In this document: one piece after another, positions 25,865-35,349 of the stretch | Layout: the number at the start of each line of letters is the position of its first letter | How positions within the stretch are numbered: position 1 is the stretch's first letter | Source of the DNA: a candidate division LCP-89 bacterium B3_LCP | Lineage (GTDB): Bacteria > Electryoneota > B3-LCP | Direction: 5' to 3' | Assembly (NCBI GenBank): GCA_005223185.1 | Contig: NJBN01000003.1 | Location: forward strand, 1-64,000 | DNA length: 64,000 bases | Made by a program: the position numbers and the translations under genes | Notes under the pieces: generated by a model | Database searches by the model: none | The model's input: only the letters and a program-made list of their open reading frames with translations | Told to the model about the DNA's origin: nothing

Positions 25865-28819
25865 ATGAACTCACCAGCGATACCGAAACTTCCACCCGAT
25901 CTCTTCAAAGCCATGGGACTATCCAGTTTCGTGGCTTTTGATCTTGAAACCACTGGTCTTGACGCTTCTAAAGAGCGCATTATCGAGGTCGGCGCTGTCC
26001 GCTTTCAAGATGGATCAGAGACGGAACATTTCGGATCGTTGGTCTCCTGTCCCTTTCCTCTGCAACCCTTCATAACTGAATTGACCGGCATTTCCAGTGA
26101 CATGCTTACCGGTAAGCCGGCTGAGGGTGAAGTAGTAGCGGAACTCCTTGAATTTATCGGCGATGATCCGGTTGTGGGGCACAATGTTAATTTCGATCTC
26201 TCATTTCTTAAGGCTGCCTTTAAAAGAGCCAAAACCGGTAAACGTTCTCCCAAATTATTAGCTGTAGATACTGCTCTGATATCCCGCGTACTGCTGCCAA
26301 CATTGCCATCACGCAGTCTATCCGCATTGGGGAATCACTTTAACCTCGATACAAAAGTCAAACATAGAGCTACAGAAGATGCGCGCCGAACCGGTCAGCT
26401 TTTACGCCATCTTTTAGCTATGTTCAGCCAAGTGGATATTAAGCATGTCGATCTCCTCAGGCGCATATCCAAAGGGATGAATCATCCCTCCGACTGGATA
26501 TTTCCCGCATGGGCGGATTACCTGATGCAGACTTCCACAGTGGAGGGAGCTTTCCAACCACATCGTCTATCCTTTTTATCTGATAACATATTAGGCAAAC
26601 TGCCTGACCCTATATCTGCAGAAGCTGCAGAAGCCCAAACGGCGGATGAAGATACCTACTGCGAAATAGATAGTGATAATGTCTCCTCCTTCTTTCAACC
26701 TGACGGGCGTTTGCAGGAATCATTCCATAACTACGAATTCCGTCCTGAACAGGTGGATATGGCGTCATCTATTGCGGATATTCTGAATGGTTCGGGATAT
26801 TTAGCTGTCGAAGCGGGAACGGGCATTGGTAAATCTCTGGCTTACCTGGTCCCTTCCATCTACTGGGCACAGGCAAACCGGGACCTGGGGGAGAGGGTTA
26901 TCGTTTCCACCAACACCCGCAATCTGCAGGAACAGTTGTTCTTCAAGGATCTGCCAACCCTGACCGAAGCTCTGCCTGTGAAGTTCAGCGCGGTACTGTT
27001 GAAAGGGCGCTCCAACTACCTCTGCAAACGCCGCTGGGAAAACCTGACGACCGAGAACCCCATCCGCCTCTCCAGCAATGAACGTTTAGCTATGCTGCCA
27101 CTGGTACTCTGGGCTGATCAAACCAGAACCGGCGATGTCGCTGAAACCGGCGCATTCGGGCGCGAAGGCAGTGGTTCGCTCTGGGCGCGTATAGCTTCCG
27201 ACGGTGCTGCCTGCCGGGGTAGAAGATGCCGGCACAGGAATTTCTGCTTTCACACCAGAGTCAGATCTGCTGCTGGTCGCGCTCATGTGGTTGTGATCAA
27301 CCATGCCCTTTTAATGTCCGATCTGGCGGCGGAACACGTCCCCATCGGAGCTTATCGAACGCTGGTAATTGACGAAGCACATCATCTGGAAAGAGCTGCC
27401 TCTCAGCATCTCGGCCGAGAATTGAACCACTGGATGTTTCAGTCCTGGATCAGGAGAGTTTTTGATGCGGAGAACGTCCCTACAGGATTACTGGCTCAGA
27501 TCATCTTAGGCTTGGGAGCTGCCCGTTCGGATCATCCCCTGCTTCCAGGTTTTTCCACTGCTGTTGAAGCCGCAGCAGATAAAGTAAATGTTTTGAAATT
27601 TGCGGCAGCTTCCTTTTTCGATAACATTACGGAAGCCTTCCGCAAATCAACTTCTCAAAATAATAACAGTTATAATGAGAAAATACGCTTGCGTCAACCG
27701 GATGAGAAATTAGCTGAAATCTTTTCCGGCGAACCGCAATTGTTAGGAACGTTGCGAGATTTGGATAAGTTGTTCAAGATTCTGTTGGAAACACTGCAGG
27801 ACATCCCCATGGTGGTACTGCAGCGTGGGGAAGATTGGATGGATGATCTGCGCGGTGTTCAGGAGGAATTGCAGGTCTTCAAAGCCAACCTGGATTTCTT
27901 TCTGCAGCCTGCAGATGCCAACTGGGTTTACTGGGCGGAATTACCGCGCAAGTCTGATTTTACTGCCACCCTCTATGCCGCTCCTTTAAACGCAGGCGAA
28001 ATTCTGAAAACTCAGCTTTTCTCAGCTTTGCGCTGCGTCATGATGACTTCAGCCACTCTGACAGTAGCAGACCGTTTCCACTATTTCTTGCGAAAAGTGG
28101 GCTTAAGCGATGAAGAAAATGCAGTAACTCTGAAGTTGGGCAGCCCCTTTGATTTGCCAACTCAGATGCTTATCGGTTTGCCTGCTTATCTCCCGCAACC
28201 TAAAAAGGCAGAATATGAAGCTGCTATCACTTCCCTAATACAGAGTTCGATCAAAAAGTTAAAGAGAGGCACCCTGGGGCTCTTCACTTCTCATCGTACT
28301 TTAAGGTCTGTGGGGCAAGCGTTGGAAAGCCAGAAAATAACCGGTCAACTGTTGATCCAAGGTAAGAACGGAACGCGCGATCAACTTTTACGCCGCTTTC
28401 GTAATGAACCGGGATCGGTACTACTGGGAACCGACAGCTTCTGGGAAGGTATAGACGTGGTGGGAAAGGCGTTGGAGCTGCTGATTGTAGCCAAACTTCC
28501 CTTTGAAGTTCCTTCCGAACCGCTGGTGGAAGCTAAGCTGGAGAAGATAAAAGCGGAAGGTAAGGATCCTTTTATGTATTACACCGTCCCTGAAGCGATC
28601 ATCCGCTTGCGCCAGGGGATAGGGCGCTTGATTCGTTCCAAAACCGATCGTGGCGCTGTGCTTATCTGCGATTCCCGTTTGGCTACCACGCGCTACGGCG
28701 AAGCATTCATGAAGTCATTGCCGGTGCGGGCTTTAGTTTTCGATTCCCAGGAAGAGACCATTCGAGCGCTGGATGATTTTTTTACAGAAGGCAGAAAAGA
28801 GATACAGGAGAACTTATGA
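25865..28819 (+). CDS. dinG: Exonuclease-DinG family Fe-S helicase
   Basis: 984 residues in two parts. Residues about 18-185 are a DnaQ/epsilon-type 3'-5' exonuclease with DLETTGLD (Exo I), GHNVNFDLSF (Exo II) and HRATEDA (Exo III). Residues about 290-984 are an XPD/DinG-type superfamily 2 helicase: Walker A GTGIGKS with Lys323, DEAH at 503-506, and four cysteines for the Fe-S cluster at 387, 450, 455 and 461. The C-terminal motifs are GLFTSHRTL, GTDSFWEGIDV and RLRQGIGRLIRS. The fused form is known in Firmicutes and other phyla. It acts on DNA structures in repair or replication. The stop overlaps the next start by four bases (ATGA). Confidence 0.94.
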   Translation: MNSPAIPKLPPDLFKAMGLSSFVAFDLETTGLDASKERIIEVGAVRFQDGSETEHFGSLVSCPFPLQPFITELTGISSDMLTGKPAEGEVVAELLEFIGDDPVVGHNVNFDLSFLKAAFKRAKTGKRSPKLLAVDTALISRVLLPTLPSRSLSALGNHFNLDTKVKHRATEDARRTGQLLRHLLAMFSQVDIKHVDLLRRISKGMNHPSDWIFPAWADYLMQTSTVEGAFQPHRLSFLSDNILGKLPDPISAEAAEAQTADEDTYCEIDSDNVSSFFQPDGRLQESFHNYEFRPEQVDMASSIADILNGSGYLAVEAGTGIGKSLAYLVPSIYWAQANRDLGERVIVSTNTRNLQEQLFFKDLPTLTEALPVKFSAVLLKGRSNYLCKRRWENLTTENPIRLSSNERLAMLPLVLWADQTRTGDVAETGAFGREGSGSLWARIASDGAACRGRRCRHRNFCFHTRVRSAAGRAHVVVINHALLMSDLAAEHVPIGAYRTLVIDEAHHLERAASQHLGRELNHWMFQSWIRRVFDAENVPTGLLAQIILGLGAARSDHPLLPGFSTAVEAAADKVNVLKFAAASFFDNITEAFRKSTSQNNNSYNEKIRLRQPDEKLAEIFSGEPQLLGTLRDLDKLFKILLETLQDIPMVVLQRGEDWMDDLRGVQEELQVFKANLDFFLQPADANWVYWAELPRKSDFTATLYAAPLNAGEILKTQLFSALRCVMMTSATLTVADRFHYFLRKVGLSDEENAVTLKLGSPFDLPTQMLIGLPAYLPQPKKAEYEAAITSLIQSSIKKLKRGTLGLFTSHRTLRSVGQALESQKITGQLLIQGKNGTRDQLLRRFRNEPGSVLLGTDSFWEGIDVVGKALELLIVAKLPFEVPSEPLVEAKLEKIKAEGKDPFMYYTVPEAIIRLRQGIGRLIRSKTDRGAVLICDSRLATTRYGEAFMKSLPVRALVFDSQEETIRALDDFFTEGRKEIQENL

Positions 28820-29214
28820 AAAGAATAGATCATATTGCCATTGCCGTAGCTGATCTGGATGCGGCTGAAGTGGTTTACAGGGATACCTTGAATCTGGAAT
28901 GGGGCGGTCGTGAGGAAGTTGCAACACAGAAGGTACTGACGAGTATTTTTAAAGTGGGGGAGAGCCGCCTGGAACTGGTTTCACCGACTGCTGGTGATTC
29001 CCCTATCGCAGCATTCTTGCGTAAAAAGGGTGGGGGATTGCATCATATCTGTTTTGAAGTGGATGACATAGAAGCTGAAATGAAAAACTTGAAAGATAAA
29101 GGCATGCGGCTCCTGAATTCTACTCCCACCCCCGGAGTCGGTGGTTCCCGTGTGGTTTTTCTGCATCCTAAAGATTCTTCCGGCGTGCTGGTGGAATTGG
29201 TGGAGAAGGGGTAG
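28816..29214 (+). CDS. mce: Methylmalonyl-CoA epimerase
   Basis: 132 residues, the size of this vicinal oxygen chelate enzyme. The metal ligands fit the family pattern: His in RIDHIAIAV near the start, a Glu in RLELVSP, His in GLHHICFEV and a final Glu in VLVELVE. It interconverts the R and S forms of methylmalonyl-CoA in propionate metabolism. The mutase, decarboxylase and carboxylase genes are not in this window, but the fumarate reductase-like operon at 48.4-52.3 kb would fit a succinate-propionate route. The start overlaps the dinG stop, so the two are cotranscribed. Confidence 0.9.
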   Translation: MKRIDHIAIAVADLDAAEVVYRDTLNLEWGGREEVATQKVLTSIFKVGESRLELVSPTAGDSPIAAFLRKKGGGLHHICFEVDDIEAEMKNLKDKGMRLLNSTPTPGVGGSRVVFLHPKDSSGVLVELVEKG

Positions 29215-29266
29215 CTGATTGATCAATATTACTGTCGTCTGGAGGTGTAAGTTTAGTATAAAGATT

Positions 29267-29302
29267 GTCATTCCGGGAGGGCTTTAGCACTACCTGGAAT
29301 CC
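29267..29302. repeat. GGATTCC...GGAATGAC repeat, copy 3 (inverted)
   Basis: It reads GTCATTCCGGG on the left and TACCTGGAATCC on the right, so the boundary words are those of copies 1 and 2 in the opposite direction. The loop is longer and the inner arms are imperfect. Confidence 0.5.
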
Positions 29303-29330
29303 AGATTACACCCAGCGCTGCTCCAAAGGA

Positions 29331-29371
29331 GTTCTCCCTAGGAGTGCTACGGACCTATGGGAAAGCACTGG
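29331..29371. repeat. ACTCTCC/GGAGTC/GGACC repeat, copy 2
   Basis: Contains TTCTCCCTAGGAG, then GGACCTATGGG and AAAGCACTGG, matching the layout of copies at 4659 and 31901. Confidence 0.5.
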
Positions 29372-29388
29372 GCTACGGACGATAAAAC

Positions 29389-29519
29389 GGGGCTGTCTTA
29401 AAAGAGTCACTCTGTGCGAAGCGAAGAGTCTCGAAAGAATCATAAAATTAAGATAAACAAGAGATTCTTCGCTACGCCTTTGGTTTGCTCAGAATGACAA
29501 TTACTCTTTAGAACAGCCG
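29389..29519 (-). repeat. MITE-like element with GGGGCTGTC ends, copy 1
   Basis: The left end GGGGCTGTCTTAA and right end TTTAGAACAGCC are imperfect terminal inverted repeats. Read on the minus strand, the body aligns with 59093-59198: CATTCTGA, GAAGAATCTCTTG and GAGACTCTTCGCTTCG occur in the same order in both. It has no coding potential and about 131 bases. Orientation is assigned relative to the 59-kb copy. Confidence 0.75.
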
Positions 29520-29530
29520 CTATTTTTTTT

Positions 29531-29556
29531 AACACCGGTACAGCACCGGTGTTTTT
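29531..29556. terminator. Hairpin terminator
   Basis: Perfect 9-bp arms AACACCGGT and ACCGGTGTT with a five-base loop and flanking T/A runs on both sides. It could end transcripts from the dinG-mce operon. The 230 bases from here to 29848 hold only an N-terminal in-frame extension of the next gene. Confidence 0.8.
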
Positions 29557-29848
29557 ATTTTATTTGCGCAATTTTTGGCAGTAATTTTTGGCGCTTGTTT
29601 CAGTGATAAAGATATCCTATCTTGTAGTTGAGAGCGGGATTATCGAACCCCGTAGAACGCCTCAACTAACAAGAAGGAGGAAGCTCATGGACGAGAAACT
29701 GTTTGCACTAAACATGATTGCAGGAGCAAGAATGCTACCTGGAACAGAAGTGAAGTTAAAGAGGAGAAAAAAAATGTTAACCGTAACTAATCCATCAAAG
29801 AAGTTGAACAGTTTCGTATCACCAATTCAAAAAATAAGGAGGATTACT

Positions 29849-31882
29849 ATGAAATCCTGGATAACAGGCATAATCATCCTGGCGATGGCTTTCATTACGA
29901 CAGCATCGATAGTGATGAGAGACTCAGATCCTTATCAGGAATGGGTAAAGAGGTTTGGTAGTACAGGTGACGATGAAGGTATCGCCATAGCTCTGGACTC
30001 ATATGGAAACATCTACGTCGGTGGCTATACTCAAAGCGCCGGTGTTAACGGAATGGATTACATCATCACCAAGTATGATATCAGTGGCAATGAATTATGG
30101 AGTGTGATTATTGAAAATGAGGGTGATGATCTTCCCAGAGGCATGGTCGTTTACGGTGATGCGGTGTACATGACCGGCGAAGGGCATGATAATTCATCCT
30201 GGCTTGAATACTACACTGTCAAAGTCAATGCAGTAACCGGTGATGTCGAATGGGATGAATTCTATCGTATAAACGAAAATGACTTCAAGGCGTTTGGCAT
30301 CGCTGCTAACAGTCACGGAGTCTACGTTACCGGCGAAGGATGGACAAATGCCTTAGCATCAGAAGCTGACATTCACACGGTCAAGTACAACCATTCTGGA
30401 AATTACCTATGGGCGAGGACTTATGACCATCATCCTTCCGTGGCCAACAACGACTTCGCGGTGGCAATATGTGTCGACGGTACGGGTATATACATTTGTG
30501 GCGGTGTTTTTAGACTCTCCACGATGAGCACGGATTTCTTCGTGTTCAAGTATACTCACGATGGTGACGAAGCGTGGCCCGAGCCCTATTTCCACAATGG
30601 ACCTGGACCGGCAAACAGCATGGACTTTGCTTGGGATTTCGAAGTGGCTGGGAACCACCTTTACGTTACTGGTGAACGGGGCGGCTTCCTGTTCAAGCAA
30701 GAATACTGGACAGTCAAGTTGAACAAGAATAATGGAAGTGAAATTTGGGGTACGCCCTGCCCTGGGCCAGATGATCATATCGCACAAGCTCTAAGTGTTT
30801 TTGCTGGAGAAACCTATGTGACTGGCAGAGGCTCGGATGGAAGTGATTGGGATTATGTAACAGTGAAATATGACGCAAATGGCAACCAAGTCTGGGTGCG
30901 TAATTATGATTATGCCGGCGGAGATGATAAAGGCAATGACATCGTCGTCAATGACTACGGCGTCTTTGTTACCGGCGAAAGCGAAGCCACACCGAGCGGT
31001 AATCTGGATTATGCAACCGTCGCCTATGAACATGCCGATGGAGCAGATTTGTGGGATACGATTGACAGACGCTACGGCCCTGTTGGCAATCACCCGGATC
31101 GGGCGAATGCTATTGCTGTGGATACCTGGAACGTGTACATCACCGGCGGCAGCAAGATTTCTAATACCAACGGGATGGATATCGCTACGATACGGTACAA
31201 TCACGGTCCTTGGGTCGATCTGCCCAACATGATCTATGTAGTTCCAGCGGAAGGTGATACGCTATCATACGATATCACAGTTAGTAATCGATATGATGAA
31301 AATATCACTCTGTTCTTCTGGATGGAGGCTATGTTGCCAGACGGCTCTGTTTATGGTCCATTTGTGGGTCCAGTTGAGTTCTCTATAGCGCCGGGCGATA
31401 CTATTACCCGACTGCGCGAGTTGATCATCCCACCCGGTGCACCACCCGGCATCTATAAAATATATGGACGCCTGGGAGTCCCCTACATAATTCCTCCAAC
31501 CATCTTTGACGAGGATTACTTCACAGTTCAAAAAATGGGTGTTGAACCTTCCGCGGGCAATTGCTGGCCAGTCGATACCGGGACTATCGTCGAAATTGAT
31601 GGTACTATCCAAGTACTTCCGGAAGGATACTCGCTATGGAACCACCCTAACCCCTTCAACCCGTCAACCACATTAAGCTTCGCTTTGCCGGAGGCGAGCA
31701 AAGTCCAACTGACCGTTTATGATATCAGTGGTCGGGTTGTGGCTGAACTGGTCAACGGCTGGCGGGATGCGGGAATTCACGATGTCACTTTCGATGGGTC
31801 AGAATTGGCTTCAGGTATGTATATCTACCGTCTAAAAGCGGGAGAATATACTGCTTGCGGTAAGATGATGCTAATGAAGTAG
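29849..31882 (+). CDS. Secreted SBBP beta-propeller protein with T9SS sorting domain
   Basis: 677 residues from the ATG at 29849, which follows AAGGAGG by six bases and begins a signal peptide (MKSWITGIIILAMAFITTASI). The frame is open further upstream, and a second AAGGAGG-ATG pair at 29674-29689 could give a product 54 residues longer whose extension precedes the signal peptide. The body has repeats of SBBP propeller type: WVKRFGSTGDDEGIAIALD, GNIYVGGYT, DYIITKYDISGNELW and later DYVTVKYDANGNQVW. A version of the shared Ig-like module follows (about 450-560), and the sorting domain ends CGKMMLMK. No enzymatic motif is seen. Confidence 0.82.
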   Translation: MKSWITGIIILAMAFITTASIVMRDSDPYQEWVKRFGSTGDDEGIAIALDSYGNIYVGGYTQSAGVNGMDYIITKYDISGNELWSVIIENEGDDLPRGMVVYGDAVYMTGEGHDNSSWLEYYTVKVNAVTGDVEWDEFYRINENDFKAFGIAANSHGVYVTGEGWTNALASEADIHTVKYNHSGNYLWARTYDHHPSVANNDFAVAICVDGTGIYICGGVFRLSTMSTDFFVFKYTHDGDEAWPEPYFHNGPGPANSMDFAWDFEVAGNHLYVTGERGGFLFKQEYWTVKLNKNNGSEIWGTPCPGPDDHIAQALSVFAGETYVTGRGSDGSDWDYVTVKYDANGNQVWVRNYDYAGGDDKGNDIVVNDYGVFVTGESEATPSGNLDYATVAYEHADGADLWDTIDRRYGPVGNHPDRANAIAVDTWNVYITGGSKISNTNGMDIATIRYNHGPWVDLPNMIYVVPAEGDTLSYDITVSNRYDENITLFFWMEAMLPDGSVYGPFVGPVEFSIAPGDTITRLRELIIPPGAPPGIYKIYGRLGVPYIIPPTIFDEDYFTVQKMGVEPSAGNCWPVDTGTIVEIDGTIQVLPEGYSLWNHPNPFNPSTTLSFALPEASKVQLTVYDISGRVVAELVNGWRDAGIHDVTFDGSELASGMYIYRLKAGEYTACGKMMLMK

Positions 31883-31900
31883 ATGCAAGCTGTCCCGAAG

Positions 31901-31938
31901 GGACTCTCCATAGGAGTCTTTCGGACCTTCGGAGCAAG
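31901..31938. repeat. ACTCTCC/GGAGTC/GGACC repeat, copy 3
   Basis: GGACTCTCCATAGGAGTC, then TTTCGGACC and GGAGCAAG, directly after the SBBP cargo gene. Confidence 0.5.
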
Positions 31939-31946
31939 TTACATAT

Positions 31947-31999
31947 CGTAGGGCGGGGGTGTCTGTAAGGACTCCTTTGGAGCTTCCCCCGCCCCTACG
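31947..31999. repeat. G-rich imperfect hairpin
   Basis: CGTAGGGCGGGGG pairs with CCCCCGCCCCTACG, with one base unpaired, around a roughly 25-base loop. It is close in sequence to the palindrome at 2161-2188. Confidence 0.55.
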
Positions 32000-32022
32000 G
32001 GGGAACCTGCCCCTACAATACT

Positions 32023-32049
32023 GGATTCCTGATCGGGGTCGGGAATGAC
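32023..32049. repeat. GGATTCC...GGAATGAC repeat, copy 4
   Basis: GGATTCCTGATCGG followed by GGTCGGGAATGAC. It ends seven bases before the stop codon of the next minus-strand gene. Confidence 0.5.
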
Positions 32050-32056
32050 AGGTAGG

Positions 32057-35000
32057 TTACTTCACCAACACCATCTTACCAACCGCACTAAACTCTCCGG
32101 CAGTCAAGCGGTAGAAATAAATCCCCGACGCCAGATGCGATGCGCCTGCCCCAATAGGGTCAAACACCACCTCATGCGCACCCGCATCCCGCCAGCCGTT
32201 AACTAACTCAGTAACCAAACGTCCGGAAATGTCATAAACCGACAGCTTCACTAAACTCGCATCCTGCAACTGGTATCTGAGAACTGTGGTCGGGTTGAAC
32301 GGGTTGGGATAGGGAGGGTACATCATGAAGTCTTCTGGTGCTGCATTCTCCCCTGCAAGCAATTCTTCAAACGGTTCGCCGTAGTTATGCCAGCCATCCA
32401 AGCCGTTGTCGCCGCCGTCCGTACCCTCTTTCTCAAATTCGAAACTGTCCTGGTGAAACACGCTATCTGGATAATCACCGACCATAGCAACGTAAGAATA
32501 GGTACCAGACGGTGCGTTTTGGGGTACTTCCTGCACGCGGTCTCTATCCAATGAAGTATTGCCGGGAAGTGTCAGATCCAGTACAGGACCAAGTACTGGG
32601 CCGTAGGGCGTTCCATTGGGAAGAATCACATCGCACCAGATGTCACCGCTTGCCGGGGATAACCCGGTATTGGTAAGTTCTATGTTAAAATCGAAACTCC
32701 CGCCCGCAGCCGGTATAATGATGGAAGAACTTTCCGGGATCAGGGAAATCATCAAGGTGGAGGTATTGCCGCCGGTCATATCCATCTGCAGGTCGTCTAT
32801 GTACCACCCTTCCTGCTGAACGCCGCCATCGGAACCGAAGCGGAAACGGAACTTGGCGAAAGCTCCCATCATGGATATATCGAACTCCGCTTCCGACCAG
32901 TCCATCTGCCCGTTATAGGCGGGACCTCCGGGGAACGATCCGTTGGAAACTGAAGTACCCGGATATCCTCCCACCGGAGTGATCGCTTCCCAGTTACCGC
33001 CTGTATTGATTTCCACGATGCCGCCATCAAAAGCGGCTTCCGCTTCCATCCAGTGTTGGAAGTGTAGCGTAGTGTTGTTACCCAAACGGAAGAGCGGCGT
33101 TTCCAGTGCTCCATCTGAATGAGCGGCATAGTTGTACGAAGAGGTGTGACCGAATTTCATGGAATAGGGCGCAGAAACGCTGCGGTCATCGGAAACGTGC
33201 CACTGGTTGTGAAAACCTTCGTCAACCGCGTAGTTGATCAGGTCTGCTACCGGGTTGTCTATTGAATTTGTCCAGGTATGGTTTTCACCCACCGGAAAGG
33301 CAATGTATCTATCCTTGGGTTGTGCGCCCGATTCTAATATGGTAACGAGGATAGCTTCCACGTAAGATCCCGGGCATTCGGGAGCGATCTGCACCGTGAT
33401 AGGTGGATCGTGCGTACCTATTTCCCCTGGCAACAGCGGCGCTATACCGCCAACTGCCGTCCCAGGCATCAGGTACGGTCCCACAGATGAGAATGCCAGC
33501 ATCGCTTCTGAAGATTCATCACCACCCTGATTGATTACTCCGACCTGAAGTCCCCAGGTTTCACCCGGATCAGCGAAAGGATCGCCATTGCCGGTGATTT
33601 CATCCATATCGAAGCTCACCAGCACGAGATCCGGCGCTCTCAATTCCAGGCTGAAAGTGTCACCCCACAAACCGGAGGCGTTGTCGTGAATTTCCGCTAC
33701 GACGTTGAATGTAGTAGCATCCGGCGTCCCTGAATTTATGGATAAGAGGAACCCTTCGGCTGTCGTGGTAGCAGAACCGGTCAGCGTTCCCACATAGACG
33801 GAATCAACCACCCAGGTAACAAATCCACTGTATCCCGACAATATCACCCAAACACCTTCAAAATTCTGCGTTTCGTGATTCTCTATATCCAGGCTGAGCG
33901 CTACAGTTTCACCCGCATCAGGAATGCCGTCACCATCACCGATGCTGCCCAGTGTCCCATCATCGATAACCTCAACTTGAGTAATCTCAACGCCCACACT
34001 CATGAACAGAGTTGGGTCGCCCAAATGCGTCATCCCATAAAACCATGACATCGCCCACATGACCGAACCTGGTTCCTGACCGTGCTGAGCTAACCAGAGT
34101 CGTAGCGCTTCACCCTTGCATTCACCGTCCTCTATATGGGTGTAGTAATCTTCAAAATAGAGCATGGAACCGGTTTTAGTCGATCCCACCGCTCCTTGCC
34201 CATAAGAATCGGCGAATATGTATTGTCCACCTAAATAATTGGGCGCAACGTAAGAACATCCCGAACAGCAAAACAGGTTGTAGAAGAAACTCTGCGGATC
34301 GGCCTGGGCTACCTGCCAGTAATAAACTTCATTCCAGACAGTTCCGCTCTGCTCGCACAGTGTGTGATATTCAGGGCAGGAGTGAGCCGCCAGCAGGATA
34401 GCGTAGTAAGGATCATTGTTAAGACGATCCAGATAATCTGATGCGATAGTGGCATTGGGTTCGAAAATGGTCTCAACCATGCCGGTCGCTTGGGCTAAAG
34501 CCGCTCCCCATGATTCACCGCTGCCTGACCAATCATCGTCAATGTAGGCTAATCCCAATCCGGGAAGCTGAAGTTGATTCTGACGGAAAGCGTGGTTTTT
34601 ATCGAAGTAGTTGGAGATCAGATCTATCTCATTTCCGATAGTCGATGCTATGATTTGACCTATGAATATATCTGGCTCCCAGGAACCTAAATGGGTATCC
34701 AGGATGCCGTCTAAATCACCATCGTACCAATATCCGTCCAGGTCCATGTAGTACAGATCGCAGGTAAATTGCACCTGCCAGGGATTGTCCGGTATGCCGT
34801 CATTATCGAAGTCTTCGTAAAGTTCAAACCAGGGAACGGGTAGATCTCCGACCAGCGTAGCACCCATAATGCTGTCACTCGCCCAGTATTGCTGCAGGAT
34901 GCCCCGCAGCTCTTCCGGCGTTCCTCCCGTCATAGTCAACTGAATGGGGTCCCAGCCGTCCGCAGTGAGGTCGTCTAAATAGCGGTCTATCTCCGTTTGC

Positions 35001-35242
35001 AGCCAGGTGGACAAAACCCAATCCACCACGACCAACATCGAACCGGTCTGATCCAGGTTTGAATAACGGCGGTCAACCTCCTGCCACCGTAGAGGTTCTA
35101 AGGGGTGTGAAGCGATGTACTCAGCATAAGTCATCGGTTTGCCGGATCCCGCCCAGCGGGTAACCTCAACTTTGTGGTAATCAACTTGCGCCAATGCAGG
35201 CAGTGAAAAGGCAAAAATGAGTAATAAAGCTAACTTGCGCAT
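32057..35242 (-). CDS. Secreted C25 (gingipain-like) cysteine peptidase with T9SS sorting domain
   Basis: 1061 residues with a signal peptide (about 1-18). Residues about 60-430 resemble the C25 caspase-like fold: ATLVGDLPVPW, DIFIGQI, a catalytic-type His at 287 (ILLAAHSCPEYH), Cys325/Cys326 in FYNLFCCSGCSY, then GAVGSTKTGSM and THLGDPTLFM. The His-Cys distance and the GST and LGDP words fit gingipain relatives, though the usual GHG around the His is not kept. A CARDB-like region (about 440-640), a MAM-like sandwich (about 670-800), the shared Ig-like module (about 830-950) and the T9SS sorting domain follow. Likely a surface or released protease. RBS is GAGGTTG upstream of the ATG. Confidence 0.78.
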   Translation of the reverse strand: MRKLALLLIFAFSLPALAQVDYHKVEVTRWAGSGKPMTYAEYIASHPLEPLRWQEVDRRYSNLDQTGSMLVVVDWVLSTWLQTEIDRYLDDLTADGWDPIQLTMTGGTPEELRGILQQYWASDSIMGATLVGDLPVPWFELYEDFDNDGIPDNPWQVQFTCDLYYMDLDGYWYDGDLDGILDTHLGSWEPDIFIGQIIASTIGNEIDLISNYFDKNHAFRQNQLQLPGLGLAYIDDDWSGSGESWGAALAQATGMVETIFEPNATIASDYLDRLNNDPYYAILLAAHSCPEYHTLCEQSGTVWNEVYYWQVAQADPQSFFYNLFCCSGCSYVAPNYLGGQYIFADSYGQGAVGSTKTGSMLYFEDYYTHIEDGECKGEALRLWLAQHGQEPGSVMWAMSWFYGMTHLGDPTLFMSVGVEITQVEVIDDGTLGSIGDGDGIPDAGETVALSLDIENHETQNFEGVWVILSGYSGFVTWVVDSVYVGTLTGSATTTAEGFLLSINSGTPDATTFNVVAEIHDNASGLWGDTFSLELRAPDLVLVSFDMDEITGNGDPFADPGETWGLQVGVINQGGDESSEAMLAFSSVGPYLMPGTAVGGIAPLLPGEIGTHDPPITVQIAPECPGSYVEAILVTILESGAQPKDRYIAFPVGENHTWTNSIDNPVADLINYAVDEGFHNQWHVSDDRSVSAPYSMKFGHTSSYNYAAHSDGALETPLFRLGNNTTLHFQHWMEAEAAFDGGIVEINTGGNWEAITPVGGYPGTSVSNGSFPGGPAYNGQMDWSEAEFDISMMGAFAKFRFRFGSDGGVQQEGWYIDDLQMDMTGGNTSTLMISLIPESSSIIIPAAGGSFDFNIELTNTGLSPASGDIWCDVILPNGTPYGPVLGPVLDLTLPGNTSLDRDRVQEVPQNAPSGTYSYVAMVGDYPDSVFHQDSFEFEKEGTDGGDNGLDGWHNYGEPFEELLAGENAAPEDFMMYPPYPNPFNPTTVLRYQLQDASLVKLSVYDISGRLVTELVNGWRDAGAHEVVFDPIGAGASHLASGIYFYRLTAGEFSAVGKMVLVK

Positions 35243-35349
35243 AGTACAACCTCTTGGTAAGATTTTTTTTAGATGAATGATTCATTAAGCCTCACAGCAG
35301 ACGTGCGATTTTAAAATGCCAGTAGCAAGACTATCGAAGTATCTATATT

